In this document: positions 29,071-36,712 of the stretch, in pieces
How positions within the stretch are numbered: the first letter of the stretch is position 1
Layout: each line of letters opens with the position of its first letter
DNA from: an uncultured Caryophanales bacterium
GTDB lineage: Bacteria > Bacillota_I > Bacilli_A > Acholeplasmatales > Anaeroplasmataceae
Direction: 5' to 3'
Assembly: GCA_946405105.1 (NCBI GenBank)
Contig: CAMJFY010000001.1
Location: forward strand, 1-64,000
Length of the DNA: 64,000 nt
The notes under the pieces: generated by a model
The model's input: only the letters and a program-made list of their open reading frames with translations
What the model was told of the DNA's origin: nothing
The model's database searches: none
Position numbers and translations under genes: made by a program

Positions 29071-29134
29071 TATTGGCTTCGACAACTCCTCCATTTCGTT
29101 AATATGTATGTCTTAAAACGTAAGTGAAATAAAG

Positions 29135-29177
29135 AAAAAACGCATGGTAAATTGCACCGATTTAGCATGCGTTTTTT
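29135..29177 (-). terminator. Intrinsic terminator of int2
   Basis: AAAAAACGCATG pairs with CATGCGTTTTTT over a 19-nt loop, symmetric in strand. It lies 80 nt past the int2 stop codon. Confidence 0.7.
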
Positions 29178-29195
29178 GAAAATTTTAAAGTTGTC

Positions 29196-29224
29196 TTTGT
29201 TAGTTATTTGTTAGTTACAATATA
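29196..29224. repeat. 29-bp repeat flanking int2, left copy
   Basis: This matches the copy at 30395-30423 in 28 of 29 positions and is itself built of two TTTGTTAGTTA-like units. It may be an arm-type integrase binding site. Confidence 0.6.
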
Positions 29225-29256
29225 GAATTAAGTAGTCATTAAGCACTACCTAAGTA

Positions 29257-30342
29257 CTAATCAAGTACGTCTACAGCTTCAACTAAAAATGATGGGTCAA
29301 AATGGGTATAAACTCTTTCAGTAAGTGACTGTGTATTTGCATGTCCTACTATCTTCTTTAGAATAGTTTCATTCATATTCTTTTCGCTACACATACTAAT
29401 AAAGGTATGTCTTGTGTCATGAACTAAATGCTTAGTTCCTAATAATTCATTTATTCGTGAGAAATAGTAATCTCTATAATATCTATATAGTAATGGATCA
29501 TGATTTGTATTTTCAAATAATAATTCATTATCATTTCTATTCATCCAACTCTCGAAATATGGATAAATCTTCTTACAAATAGGAACAACTCTAATACCAG
29601 CTGATGTCTTACTTGCAGTAACATTAAAATATCTTTCTTTTAGGTTTACTTCACATTTCTTTAAATCTAATAATTCAGATATTCTAGTTCCAGTATATAT
29701 AAGCATCAAAGTAATGCTTTTAACATCAGATTCAGGCATATCCCAAATCTTTTTAATGTCTTCTTTAGAGAATTTCTCTCTATCACGCTTATTTGGATTC
29801 TTATCTGAATATTTAGCTATATCTACTAGTTCTGCATAATTCTTATCCACATATTCATTTTTTAAAGCAAATTTATATAGCATATTAAGCAAGAATTTCA
29901 TTTTACGGATAGTTGAATAGTTCTTTCCACTATCAGCTATAATTCGCTCATAATCTCTTGTTTTAAGTGTAGCGAATAATTTATTATGAATTCCTACAAA
30001 ACCTTTAAAAGCGGCATTATAACCATTCATAGTGGATTTTGATGTTGTAGGAAAAAAGTCTTTACTCCACTTATCAAATATATCTTTAAATTTATATTTG
30101 CATTCAGGTGTAACAACTACTTTAGTCTCATTAGGATTCTTAACTAAATCACTATTATAAGACATTAACATGTTAAATCCATCTTGGTAAGTTTTAGCAT
30201 ATCCGATGGTTTTTATAATTTGTTTTTTCTTTCCGTTTACTTCTTCAAATCCTATAGTCTTTCTAACTATGTATGGATTTCTTCTCGTTCCTTTAAGTTT
30301 GTAGACTTGTCCTACTCCTTGTGGTAATTTCATTTTTCTCAT
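29257..30342 (-). CDS. Tyrosine integrase (int2)
   Basis: A 361-aa tyrosine recombinase of the same subfamily as int1 (QGVGQVYKL opening, then core and catalytic domains). The catalytic set is visible: YTGTRISELL (Arg), HDTRH (His308, Arg311), GHAN (His334) and Tyr345. AAGGAG precedes the ATG. It reads away from the att-like repeat at 30552, about 210 bp upstream, the typical location of the integrase that works on that site. It is the likeliest enzyme for the rpsI junction. Confidence 0.9.
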   Translation of the reverse strand: MRKMKLPQGVGQVYKLKGTRRNPYIVRKTIGFEEVNGKKKQIIKTIGYAKTYQDGFNMLMSYNSDLVKNPNETKVVVTPECKYKFKDIFDKWSKDFFPTTSKSTMNGYNAAFKGFVGIHNKLFATLKTRDYERIIADSGKNYSTIRKMKFLLNMLYKFALKNEYVDKNYAELVDIAKYSDKNPNKRDREKFSKEDIKKIWDMPESDVKSITLMLIYTGTRISELLDLKKCEVNLKERYFNVTASKTSAGIRVVPICKKIYPYFESWMNRNDNELLFENTNHDPLLYRYYRDYYFSRINELLGTKHLVHDTRHTFISMCSEKNMNETILKKIVGHANTQSLTERVYTHFDPSFLVEAVDVLD

Positions 30343-30394
30343 AATTTTATCTCCTTGTTACCTAATTTTTTTATAGTAATAACAAGTAGCATAA

Positions 30395-30423
30395 TTTGTT
30401 AGTTATTTGTTAGTTACGATATA
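30395..30423. repeat. 29-bp repeat flanking int2, right copy
   Basis: The partner of 29196-29224, here upstream of int2 between the gene and the att core. Its position suits an arm site or int autoregulation. Confidence 0.6.
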
Positions 30424-30498
30424 AAAAATGCATAAGAATTACATTCTTTTATCAAAAACAAATTAAAGTAACAAATTTACCAACAAACCTTGAAAAAT

Positions 30499-30511
30499 GG
30501 CTTAACCAAGC
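30499..30511. repeat. GGCTTAACCAAGC arm-like motif
   Basis: An exact copy of the motif at 32679-32691. It lies 41 bp left of the 44-bp core, versus 43 bp for the other copy. The equal spacing marks both as att arm sites. Confidence 0.6.
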
Positions 30512-30512
30512 C

Positions 30513-30553
30513 AAAAAAAAGCCACACGTTCGAGAATACGCGTAGCCTTTTTA
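30513..30553 (-). terminator. Terminator next to the att-like core
   Basis: An 11-bp stem with GU pairs (AGCCACACGT with ACGCGTAGCCT) and T-runs. It is in the same place relative to the core as the rpsI terminator at 32700, and stops transcription toward int2. Confidence 0.6.
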
Positions 30554-30595
30554 TCTTTTTCTTTGCAATTATAATAATCAAACAATTAACGCTTA
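30552..30595. repeat. 44-bp att core, left copy
   Basis: An exact copy of 32734-32777. The bases beyond it on the right read, in the rpsI frame, as TPHISKR-stop, a diverged imitation of the real S9 end APQFSKR-stop. It is thus a hybrid junction between two element ends. Confidence 0.8.
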
Positions 30596-30700
30596 GAAAT
30601 GTGTGGTGTGTATAAAAATGGCTTAACTATGCCTATTTTCAAAGCAGTGTCAACAACGATGTCAACAACGTTGTATCGATTTTGCATATTTTTTTAGTTA

Positions 30701-31036
30701 TTATTCTGACTTATTAATTATCTTTTTATCAATATAGATAGTTGAAACAATCGCAAATACTAGAGTAACAACAATTAATATTATGAATAAAACAAAGAAT
30801 ATATCTTTTTTTAGTAAAGCATTAAATCCTTCTAAGCAAGATGCAATGCTTAATAATATAAATACTATTCCAGTTTGAATATAATAAGGTTTCTTATTCA
30901 TTTGTTCACGTTCTTTTTTATTCGCATAAATATAAGCATTATTAAATAAGAATCCTTTATTAAACAAGCTTAATACTCCCAAAACTAATAATATAAAAGA
31001 AAAACTAAATAATACAATTGCTAGCACTAAATACAT
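30701..31036 (-). CDS. Small membrane protein (DUF3784-like)
   Basis: A 111-aa protein with three hydrophobic helices (about 2-24, 50-70, 78-104) and a central basic loop with KKEREQMNKK, as in DUF3784-type proteins. The function is unknown. It lies downstream of the DUF4143 ATPase gene but a terminator intervenes, so it probably has its own promoter. It is cargo of the att-flanked segment. Confidence 0.6.
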   Translation of the reverse strand: MYLVLAIVLFSFSFILLVLGVLSLFNKGFLFNNAYIYANKKEREQMNKKPYYIQTGIVFILLSIASCLEGFNALLKKDIFFVLFIILIVVTLVFAIVSTIYIDKKIINKSE

Positions 31037-31075
31037 AAATATATCCTCCTGTAATTAAAACTATAAATGAATATC

Positions 31076-31114
31076 ATAAAAATAAAAGACCTTTAGCAAA
31101 ATGCCAAAAGTCTT
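31076..31114 (-). terminator. Intrinsic terminator after the DUF4143 gene
   Basis: An imperfect stem between AAGAC (31086-31090) and GTCTT (31110-31114) with inner pairs and a T-run on the minus strand. It separates the two cargo genes. The rest of the gap (31115-31261) shows only a short palindrome, CCTAATATTAGG. Confidence 0.55.
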
Positions 31115-31261
31115 GAAATTTAAATTAATACCGGACAAAAGTCGTATTGACGATATTTTATACCTAATATTAGGCTTTCTACTCCCTTTTAATGGAATAT
31201 TCATTTACATCTATATTCTATACTAAAATAATTAAGGTGTCAATGTAATTCAAATTGCAGT

Positions 31262-32506
31262 TTATACTCCAATTATATCAATAGGACAATAATATACTTC
31301 TTCATTAATAGGAAAAACTTTATCACATGATGCAATTACTAAACCAACATTTATGTGTTTGCCATATTTCTTTAGAATATTAAAATTTTTCTTATTGCTA
31401 ACTGGATTAATACCTTTTTTGATTTCTATAGGATAAATCGAATCAAAACTATCGATTATTAAATCAACTTCATATTGATCTCTATCTCGATAATAATAAA
31501 TACAATCTGTATTTTTATAAGAATTATAATATGATTTTATAATTTCGGATACTACATAAGTTTCATAAAAACTACCTGCAAAAGTGCTTTTTTCAAGAAT
31601 TTCTGGTGATGGTATACCACATAAATATGAAACTAGTCCAGTATCTATGAAATATAATTTAGGTGCCTTTATTATTCTATCAGAAATATTTGCTAAAAAA
31701 GGGTATAATAATTTAATTATTCCCGATGTCTCAAGAATTGACAACCAGTTTTTTACAGTTCTTGCATCTATTCCTACACTTCTTGATATTTCTGAATAAT
31801 CAACTTGACATGCGGTTCTTAAAGCTATATATTTCATAAAATTAATAAATGTTGTTTCTTTATCAGGAGATATGATTTTTCTAACGTCTTTTTCTAAATA
31901 TGTTAAAAGATATGATTTAAAAAACATTTCTCTATCTATTTTTTTTGATATATATTCTGGCATACCACCTAGATATATATCTTCAAATATTTCTTTTCTA
32001 GATCTATACTGATTTAATTGATTACCCTTTTCTAATAAAACATTAATATCAGGATTAAAATAATTACCACTTCTTTCTTTTATTTCATTGTATGAAAGAG
32101 ATGCCAAATTAAAAATACAAGTTCTACCGGCTAAAGATTCAGAAACTGCCTTTTGTAATTCAAATTGATTAGAGCCTGACATTATATAAAGAAGTTCATT
32201 TTCTCCTGTTTTAACCCATTCCTTCTTTTTTTCGTCTATTACAATCTTCATTTCTTCTAAAATGATAGGAGCTTTTTGTATTTCATCAATTACTAATGGT
32301 GTAGAATAATATTTTAAAAATCCTTTAGGATCTTTTAAAGCATAGTCTCTAATTTCAATATCATCTAGTGATACTTTTTTTATTTTAGGAAATAATTCAT
32401 CAATTAATGTTGATTTCCCAACTTGTCTTGAACCATATATTGTTATAGAAGCAAATTGTTTAGATGCTTCCATTATTTTGTTTTCAATATTCCTTTTAAT
32501 ATACAT
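31262..32506 (-). CDS. AAA ATPase with DUF4143 domain
   Basis: A 414-aa protein: an N-terminal AAA domain with Walker A GSRQVGKST (about 25-33) and Walker B PLVIDEIQKAP, a sensor-like MSGSNQ, and a C-terminal DUF4143 region containing a PD-(D/E)XK-like EVDLIIDS...IEIKKG motif (about 345-365). This family is common and scattered, and its biological role is not settled. It is cargo of the 2.1-kb att-flanked segment next to rpsI. Confidence 0.85.
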   Translation of the reverse strand: MYIKRNIENKIMEASKQFASITIYGSRQVGKSTLIDELFPKIKKVSLDDIEIRDYALKDPKGFLKYYSTPLVIDEIQKAPIILEEMKIVIDEKKKEWVKTGENELLYIMSGSNQFELQKAVSESLAGRTCIFNLASLSYNEIKERSGNYFNPDINVLLEKGNQLNQYRSRKEIFEDIYLGGMPEYISKKIDREMFFKSYLLTYLEKDVRKIISPDKETTFINFMKYIALRTACQVDYSEISRSVGIDARTVKNWLSILETSGIIKLLYPFLANISDRIIKAPKLYFIDTGLVSYLCGIPSPEILEKSTFAGSFYETYVVSEIIKSYYNSYKNTDCIYYYRDRDQYEVDLIIDSFDSIYPIEIKKGINPVSNKKNFNILKKYGKHINVGLVIASCDKVFPINEEVYYCPIDIIGV

Positions 32507-32678
32507 AATTAATCACGCTCCAATTCAATAATATTATATAGCACAAAATTAATATTTTCAACGTTTTTATCATTGGAATGTAGTTTTTGCCGAAAAGATA
32601 TTTATCAAAGTATGATATTTTGTAGCTACCTATTTAATAAATTTTAATAGTTCTATAACTATTTTAGTGACAAAAAAC

Positions 32679-32691
32679 GGCTTAACCAAGC
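32679..32691. repeat. GGCTTAACCAAGC arm-like motif, right copy
   Basis: Identical to 30499-30511, 43 bp from the rpsI-side core. Confidence 0.6.
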
Positions 32692-32699
32692 TATTTAAG

Positions 32700-32731
32700 C
32701 AAAATAAAAAGCAGGGTGAGAAGTCCTGCTT
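32700..32731 (-). terminator. Terminator of the rplM-rpsI operon
   Basis: AAGCAGG (32709-32715) pairs with CCTGCTT (32725-32731), with a T-rich tail on the minus strand, 37 nt past the rpsI stop codon. It lies on the element side of the att core, so it is now supplied by the inserted DNA. Confidence 0.75.
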
Positions 32732-32733
32732 AA

Positions 32734-32777
32734 TATCTTTTTCTTTGCAATTATAATAATCAAACAATTAACGCTTA
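32734..32777. repeat. rpsI: 44-bp att core, rpsI copy
   Basis: The perfect partner of 30552-30595. Ten bases lie in rpsI (last two codons and stop: Lys-Arg-stop) and 34 bases beyond it, so integration keeps S9 intact. The 3' ends of ribosomal protein genes are known targets of tyrosine integrases. Confidence 0.8.
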
Positions 32778-33166
32778 CTGAATTGTGGTGCACGTCTAGC
32801 TTTCTTAAGACCGTATTTCTTACGTTCTTTAGCTCTAGGATCACGTGTAACTAATCCAGCTGGTTTTAATGTAGCACGGTAATCAGGATTTACTTCCATT
32901 AATGCACGAGTAATACCTAAACGGATTGCTCCTGCTTGACCAGTAATTCCTCCACCGAATACGTTAACAATAATGTCAAACTTTTCAGTTGTTTCTGTTA
33001 ACTCTAATGGTTGTAATACGTCAAGACGTACTGCAGCTGATGGGATATAATCCTCAAATGCACGACCGTTAATAGTGATTGTACCTTTACCTGAACGTAA
33101 ATATACACGAGCAACTGAGCTCTTTCTACGGCCTGTTCCTAAGTATTGAACTAATTTCTTTGCCAT
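32768..33166 (-). CDS. rpsI: Ribosomal protein S9
   Basis: A 132-aa protein of normal length, a 30S head protein whose basic C-terminal tail (APQFSKR) reaches the P-site tRNA. Visible: [12 protein letters not shown] near the start and GRAFEDY. It sits 14 nt downstream of rplM, the universal pair. The stop region is the att target of the neighbouring elements, and the tail looks intact. Confidence 0.97.
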   Translation of the reverse strand: MAKKLVQYLGTGRRKSSVARVYLRSGKGTITINGRAFEDYIPSAAVRLDVLQPLELTETTEKFDIIVNVFGGGITGQAGAIRLGITRALMEVNPDYRATLKPAGLVTRDPRAKERKKYGLKKARRAPQFSKR

Positions 33167-33180
33167 TTCTTATATCCTCC

Positions 33181-33621
33181 TTATGCCTCTACCTTGAATT
33201 CTACTGGTTTTTGTGCTGTATGAGGATGTTCAGATCCTGCATATACATATAGTTGCTTTCTCATTTGATCGCCTAGCTTTGTATGAGGTAACATACCAAA
33301 TACTGCTAATTCAACCATCTTTGTAGGTTGCTTAGCCATTAACTCTTTAGCAGTTAATGTCTTAAGACCACCTGCATACTCAGAATGTCTTCTATATAAT
33401 TTGTCACTCCATTTATTACCAGTTAAAACTACCTTGTCAGCATTAATAACGATTACGTTATCTCCGCAATTAACATTTGGAGTATATGTTGGTTTATTCT
33501 TACCTCTTAATAATACAGCAACTTGAGTAGCTAATCTACCAAGAGTAAGACCTTTTGCATCAACTACATACCAACCGTGTTGTACAGTTTGATTATTTGC
33601 CATGAAAGTTTTATTATTCAT
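33181..33621 (-). CDS. rplM: Ribosomal protein L13
   Basis: A 146-aa large-subunit protein, one of the early assembly proteins. Family pieces are [19 protein letters not shown] and [23 protein letters not shown] precedes the ATG. It is the first gene of the rplM-rpsI operon with its own consensus promoter. Confidence 0.97.
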   Translation of the reverse strand: MNNKTFMANNQTVQHGWYVVDAKGLTLGRLATQVAVLLRGKNKPTYTPNVNCGDNVIVINADKVVLTGNKWSDKLYRRHSEYAGGLKTLTAKELMAKQPTKMVELAVFGMLPHTKLGDQMRKQLYVYAGSEHPHTAQKPVEFKVEA

Positions 33622-33697
33622 GATTTTTTCCTCCTAAATTTAATATAAATATTATTTAGGGCAATGTGGATAATTGCTTAAAAATGTACCGATTAGT

Positions 33698-33726
33698 ATT
33701 TTAACCTATATATTTACAATAGTCAA
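33698..33726 (-). promoter_or_regulatory. rplM-rpsI promoter
   Basis: TTGACT (33721-33726), a 17-nt spacer and TAAAAT (33698-33703): a strong sigma-A promoter about 80 nt before rplM. Confidence 0.8.
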
Positions 33727-33750
33727 GTTTTATTTTAATAATAAAAATAT

Positions 33751-33781
33751 AAAAAAAGACTAAGAGTTTTTTCTCTTAGTC
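33751..33781 (-). terminator. Terminator overlapping the XRE membrane gene stop
   Basis: GACTAAGAG (33758-33766) pairs with CTCTTAGTC (33773-33781), followed by TTTTTTT on the minus strand. The stop codon TAA is part of the stem. Confidence 0.85.
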
Positions 33782-34531
33782 ATCATCCTCATCATCATTT
33801 AATGGTTTTGTCTTAAAAACATACTTATCTATCATATCTGCAATAATGTAATATGGTGGAATAGTAATAAATAAGAACCAGAATGGATGCCATAAATTAA
33901 ATTTCATACCAATGAAACAATATACTGCTACTATTAATAATGGATATACAAATTTTGTTAATCTCTTCTTAATTATAGCTTCAAATATACTCATTACTGC
34001 TGGCATTAATGGCCATAATACCCATGAAATCTCCCATGCATCAAAACAGAATGACCATACGAAATAGCCTGTTAATGTAAGGGCAAATATTACAGCATCA
34101 ATAATTGTTAATGCTATTTGAGACTTTGTTCTTTCTACAGGCGTACCATCAGCCTTCGTAAATTTAATATGTCCATCTTCAATTTTAAATGTTTGACCCT
34201 CGTCATCAGTAACAACAATTCCTTCCTTAGAAGTATTATTAGTATTTGATGATTCTTCTTTAATTTCTTCAGATGAAGCATTATTTGCTTCCTTATCCAT
34301 TGTTCTTGTTCTGATTTCTTCATCAGATTCTGAATCATATAATAATTCATCTAATGACATATTATATAATCTAGCTAAGATAATTAAATTATCTGTATCT
34401 GGTGATGATTCAGCTCTTTCCCATTTAGATACTGCTTGTCTAGAAATACCTAGCTTATCGGCTAATTCTTCTTGTGAATAACCATTTTCTTTTCTTAATT
34501 TTTGTAATCTGTTTGCAATCTCAATATTCAT
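33776..34531 (-). CDS. XRE regulator with C-terminal membrane domain
   Basis: A 251-aa protein: XRE HTH at residues 5-62 (YSQEELADKLGISRQAVSKWERAESSPD), an acidic Asn/Glu/Ser linker, then about four hydrophobic helices (about 140-235) and an acidic tail. Membrane-anchored HTH regulators of this form sense envelope or small-molecule signals in Firmicutes. GGAGG precedes the ATG at 34531. The target is unknown; it is monocistronic with its own terminator. Confidence 0.85.
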   Translation of the reverse strand: MNIEIANRLQKLRKENGYSQEELADKLGISRQAVSKWERAESSPDTDNLIILARLYNMSLDELLYDSESDEEIRTRTMDKEANNASSEEIKEESSNTNNTSKEGIVVTDDEGQTFKIEDGHIKFTKADGTPVERTKSQIALTIIDAVIFALTLTGYFVWSFCFDAWEISWVLWPLMPAVMSIFEAIIKKRLTKFVYPLLIVAVYCFIGMKFNLWHPFWFLFITIPPYYIIADMIDKYVFKTKPLNDDEDDD

Positions 34532-34647
34532 AATCTTTCGTCCTCCTGAATTACACCATCAATTTATCAAAAATATCGGTTGCACACTACCAAATCTAGT
34601 TTGAAAATCCGCAACTATTGGTTTCATATTCAAAAAAATACATTATT

Positions 34648-35619
34648 TTATGATATTTTTAGGTATTCTTTTAAAATTTTTAATACTTCTTCGAAGGATG
34701 TCTGTCTATTACATAAATCTTTTATTTTTGCAGATCCATGCATACCTTTTAGGTACCAGCCTACATGTCCTCTCATTTCTAAAAGTGCTAAATGACTGCC
34801 CTTAAGATTTAAAAGTAAATCATGATGCCATACAATTGTATCATAAATTTCTTTATTATCTGGTCTTGGAATAATTGTCCCATTATCAAAATATTCATTT
34901 AACTCTCTAAAAATAAATGGATTACCAAGTGCACCTCTAGCTATTGCTATAGCATCGCACCCAGTTTCTTCTAGCATTTTCTTAGCAGTTTCTATAGATG
35001 TAACATCTCCATTACCAACTACAGGTATTTTAACTGCATCCTTGACCATTTTAATATATTTCCAATCAGCAGTTCCTGAATAGAATTGACTTCTAGTTCT
35101 TCCATGAACTGTGATAGCTGCAGCACCTGCTGCTTCTATCTTCTTAGCTACCTCAACACAGTTAATAGAATTAAAATCCCAGCCTATTCTTATTTTTACA
35201 GTAACAGGCTTTTTTACTGCTTCAACTACTGCCTTAACTAAATCATAAATCTTATCTGCATCTTTTAATAATGCTGAGCCAGCACCACTTTTAATTACCT
35301 TTAAAACTGGGCATCCCATATTAATATCTATAATATCAGCATCGCTATTATTATCAATGAATTTTGCAGCATTTACTAAAGATTCTTTATCTCCACCAAA
35401 TATCTGCATAGAAATAGGGTGCTCTAATGGATTTACCTTAGTCATATCTAGGGTTCTTACATTCTTAAATCCAATTGCCTTATCACTTACCATTTCAGCC
35501 ATTACTAATCCAACATTCATTTTTTTACAAATGATTCTAAATGCTTCATTAGTAATACCTGCCATAGGAGCAAGAACAAATTGATTTTTAATTGTAATAT
35601 CTCTAATCTTCCACTCCAT
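34648..35619 (-). CDS. dusB: tRNA-dihydrouridine synthase (DusB-like)
   Basis: A 323-aa FMN enzyme that reduces uridine to dihydrouridine in the tRNA D-loop with NADPH. Motifs: LAPMAGITNEAFR (FMN), DINMGCPV with the catalytic Cys, and KIRIGWD, HGRTRSQFY, GNGDV and IARGALGNP. The ATG at 35619 follows AGGTG and overlaps the maf gene by 17 nt; an in-frame GTG 9 nt upstream is the alternative. Confidence 0.93.
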   Translation of the reverse strand: MEWKIRDITIKNQFVLAPMAGITNEAFRIICKKMNVGLVMAEMVSDKAIGFKNVRTLDMTKVNPLEHPISMQIFGGDKESLVNAAKFIDNNSDADIIDINMGCPVLKVIKSGAGSALLKDADKIYDLVKAVVEAVKKPVTVKIRIGWDFNSINCVEVAKKIEAAGAAAITVHGRTRSQFYSGTADWKYIKMVKDAVKIPVVGNGDVTSIETAKKMLEETGCDAIAIARGALGNPFIFRELNEYFDNGTIIPRPDNKEIYDTIVWHHDLLLNLKGSHLALLEMRGHVGWYLKGMHGSAKIKDLCNRQTSFEEVLKILKEYLKIS

Positions 35620-36169
35620 TAATTTCACCTAAAATCTCTTCTAATTTTTCAGTAGGTAATCCAATAATATTATTTAAAGATCCCTCATATTTCTCTATTA
35701 AGCATTTTCCTATACCTTGTATAGCATAGGCTCCTGCCTTTCCATAACATTCACCAGTTTTAATATAATTATCTATATCTAAATCTGATAAATCCTTAAA
35801 TTTGACATTTGAAGAAACAAATGTCTTATATACCTTATCCTTGTATATTACACAAAGTCCTGAAATAACCTTGTGTGTTTTACCTGATAATGATTTAAGC
35901 ATAAATCTAGCATCAGCCTCATCGTGAGGCTTACCATAAATAATACCATTTAATGTTACTATGGTATCACAACCAATTTGAATATAATCATTATATAATT
36001 CCTTATTAACATTTGCTTTTCTATAAGCAACATCTGTAACATTCTCCTCAGGAGTTAAATTATTATCCATTGATTCATCAATATCAAATGGCTTTTGAAT
36101 GAAATCAATGTTCATTGCTTTTAATAATTCTACCCTTCTAGGAGATGAGCTTTTTAATAAAACCTTCAT
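35603..36169 (-). CDS. maf: Maf nucleotide pyrophosphatase
   Basis: A 188-aa Maf family enzyme, hydrolysing dTTP/UTP or modified nucleoside triphosphates to monophosphates. Family signatures: SSSPRRVELL at the start, IGCDTIVTLNG (catalytic Asp) and GKPHDEADA, then GKAGAYAIQG. It is translationally coupled to dusB and 2 nt after the thioesterase gene. Length is normal. Confidence 0.92.
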   Translation of the reverse strand: MKVLLKSSSPRRVELLKAMNIDFIQKPFDIDESMDNNLTPEENVTDVAYRKANVNKELYNDYIQIGCDTIVTLNGIIYGKPHDEADARFMLKSLSGKTHKVISGLCVIYKDKVYKTFVSSNVKFKDLSDLDIDNYIKTGECYGKAGAYAIQGIGKCLIEKYEGSLNNIIGLPTEKLEEILGEINGVED

Positions 36170-36171
36170 AA

Positions 36172-36591
36172 TTATTTTTCCTGATTATCTACATAATTTA
36201 AGAATTTCTTATCAAAATCTGGATATTCCTTCTTTAAAGAAACTATTGAATTATCCTTGATAAAACAATGCTTAGAGCTTGCGATAACTCTAATTTCATC
36301 AGTTTGCTTATCTCTTATTTCATATTCAAGCTCTAGCTTAATTCCAGTATATTTAGTTATCTTAATGTAGATTAATACAACATCATCAAACTTAACTGGC
36401 TTTCTATAATCAGCTGAAATACTAACAACTGGAGAAATTATTCCTATTTCCTCCATCTTTTTATAGCTAAGGCCTAGCTCATCTAAAAAATAAACTCTAG
36501 CCTCCTCAAGCCATCTAAAATAATTTGAGTGATGAATCACTCCCATTTGATCTGTTTCGTGATAAAATGCTTTTCTTTCATATACTATCAT
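36172..36591 (-). CDS. Acyl-CoA thioesterase (YbgC/4HBT family)
   Basis: A 139-aa hot-dog-fold thioesterase with the family motif YHETDQMGVIHHSNYFRWLEEAR (Asp catalytic, His-Asn loop; about residues 10-32). It hydrolyses acyl-CoA or acyl-ACP substrates. GAGGTG precedes the ATG at 36591. It is first of the minus-strand thioesterase-maf-dus group, divergent from lysS. Its exact substrate cannot be read from sequence. Confidence 0.88.
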   Translation of the reverse strand: MIVYERKAFYHETDQMGVIHHSNYFRWLEEARVYFLDELGLSYKKMEEIGIISPVVSISADYRKPVKFDDVVLIYIKITKYTGIKLELEYEIRDKQTDEIRVIASSKHCFIKDNSIVSLKKEYPDFDKKFLNYVDNQEK

Positions 36592-36654
36592 AATGCACCT
36601 CATTAATTCTTTTTTATTATACAATATTAGTAAATGAAAATAAAATAACTTTTA

Positions 36655-36684
36655 TTGCTTTTATCATATTTTATATGATATAAT
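36655..36684 (+). promoter_or_regulatory. lysS promoter
   Basis: TTGCTT (36655-36660), 18-nt spacer, TATAAT (36679-36684), 29 nt before the lysS start. AAGGAGG follows. No T-box-like leader fits in the short interval. Confidence 0.7.
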
Positions 36685-36712
36685 CAATAAGTATTTTAAG
36701 GAGGCTTTTAAC

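Larger units (their letters stand above)
23791..30552 (-). mobile_element. Integrative mobilisable element backbone
   Basis: The segment holds, in order from right to left, a tyrosine integrase, Rep, a divergent XRE regulator, a MobC-like protein, a MobL-type relaxase, a second tyrosine integrase and Xis. It has relaxase and Rep but no conjugation channel genes, so it is mobilisable rather than self-conjugative. The right end is the att-like 44-bp repeat at 30552. The left end is not defined in the window: the defence genes to the left may be its cargo, or there may be two nested elements, one per integrase. Confidence 0.6.
30596..32733. mobile_element. 2.1-kb att-flanked segment without recombinase
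   Basis: Bounded by perfect 44-bp repeats, with a GGCTTAACTATGCC motif (30620-30633) near the left core and GGCTTAACCAAGC near the right one. It carries an AAA/DUF4143 gene and a small membrane protein but no integrase. It fits a cis-mobilisable element or a remnant excised and integrated by the neighbouring int2. The left end also has the repeated GTCAACAACG near 30645-30672. Confidence 0.65.

Noticed and set aside
32507-32700. A further gene between the DUF4143 gene and rpsI
   Set aside because: AT-rich DNA with promoter-like and att arm sequences but no frame with a ribosome site.
30596-32733. The 2.1-kb segment as a composite IS transposon
   Set aside because: No transposase or terminal inverted repeats; its ends are direct att repeats.
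1-33000. CRISPR array
   Set aside because: Several short repeats exist, but none forms regularly spaced copies with unique spacers.
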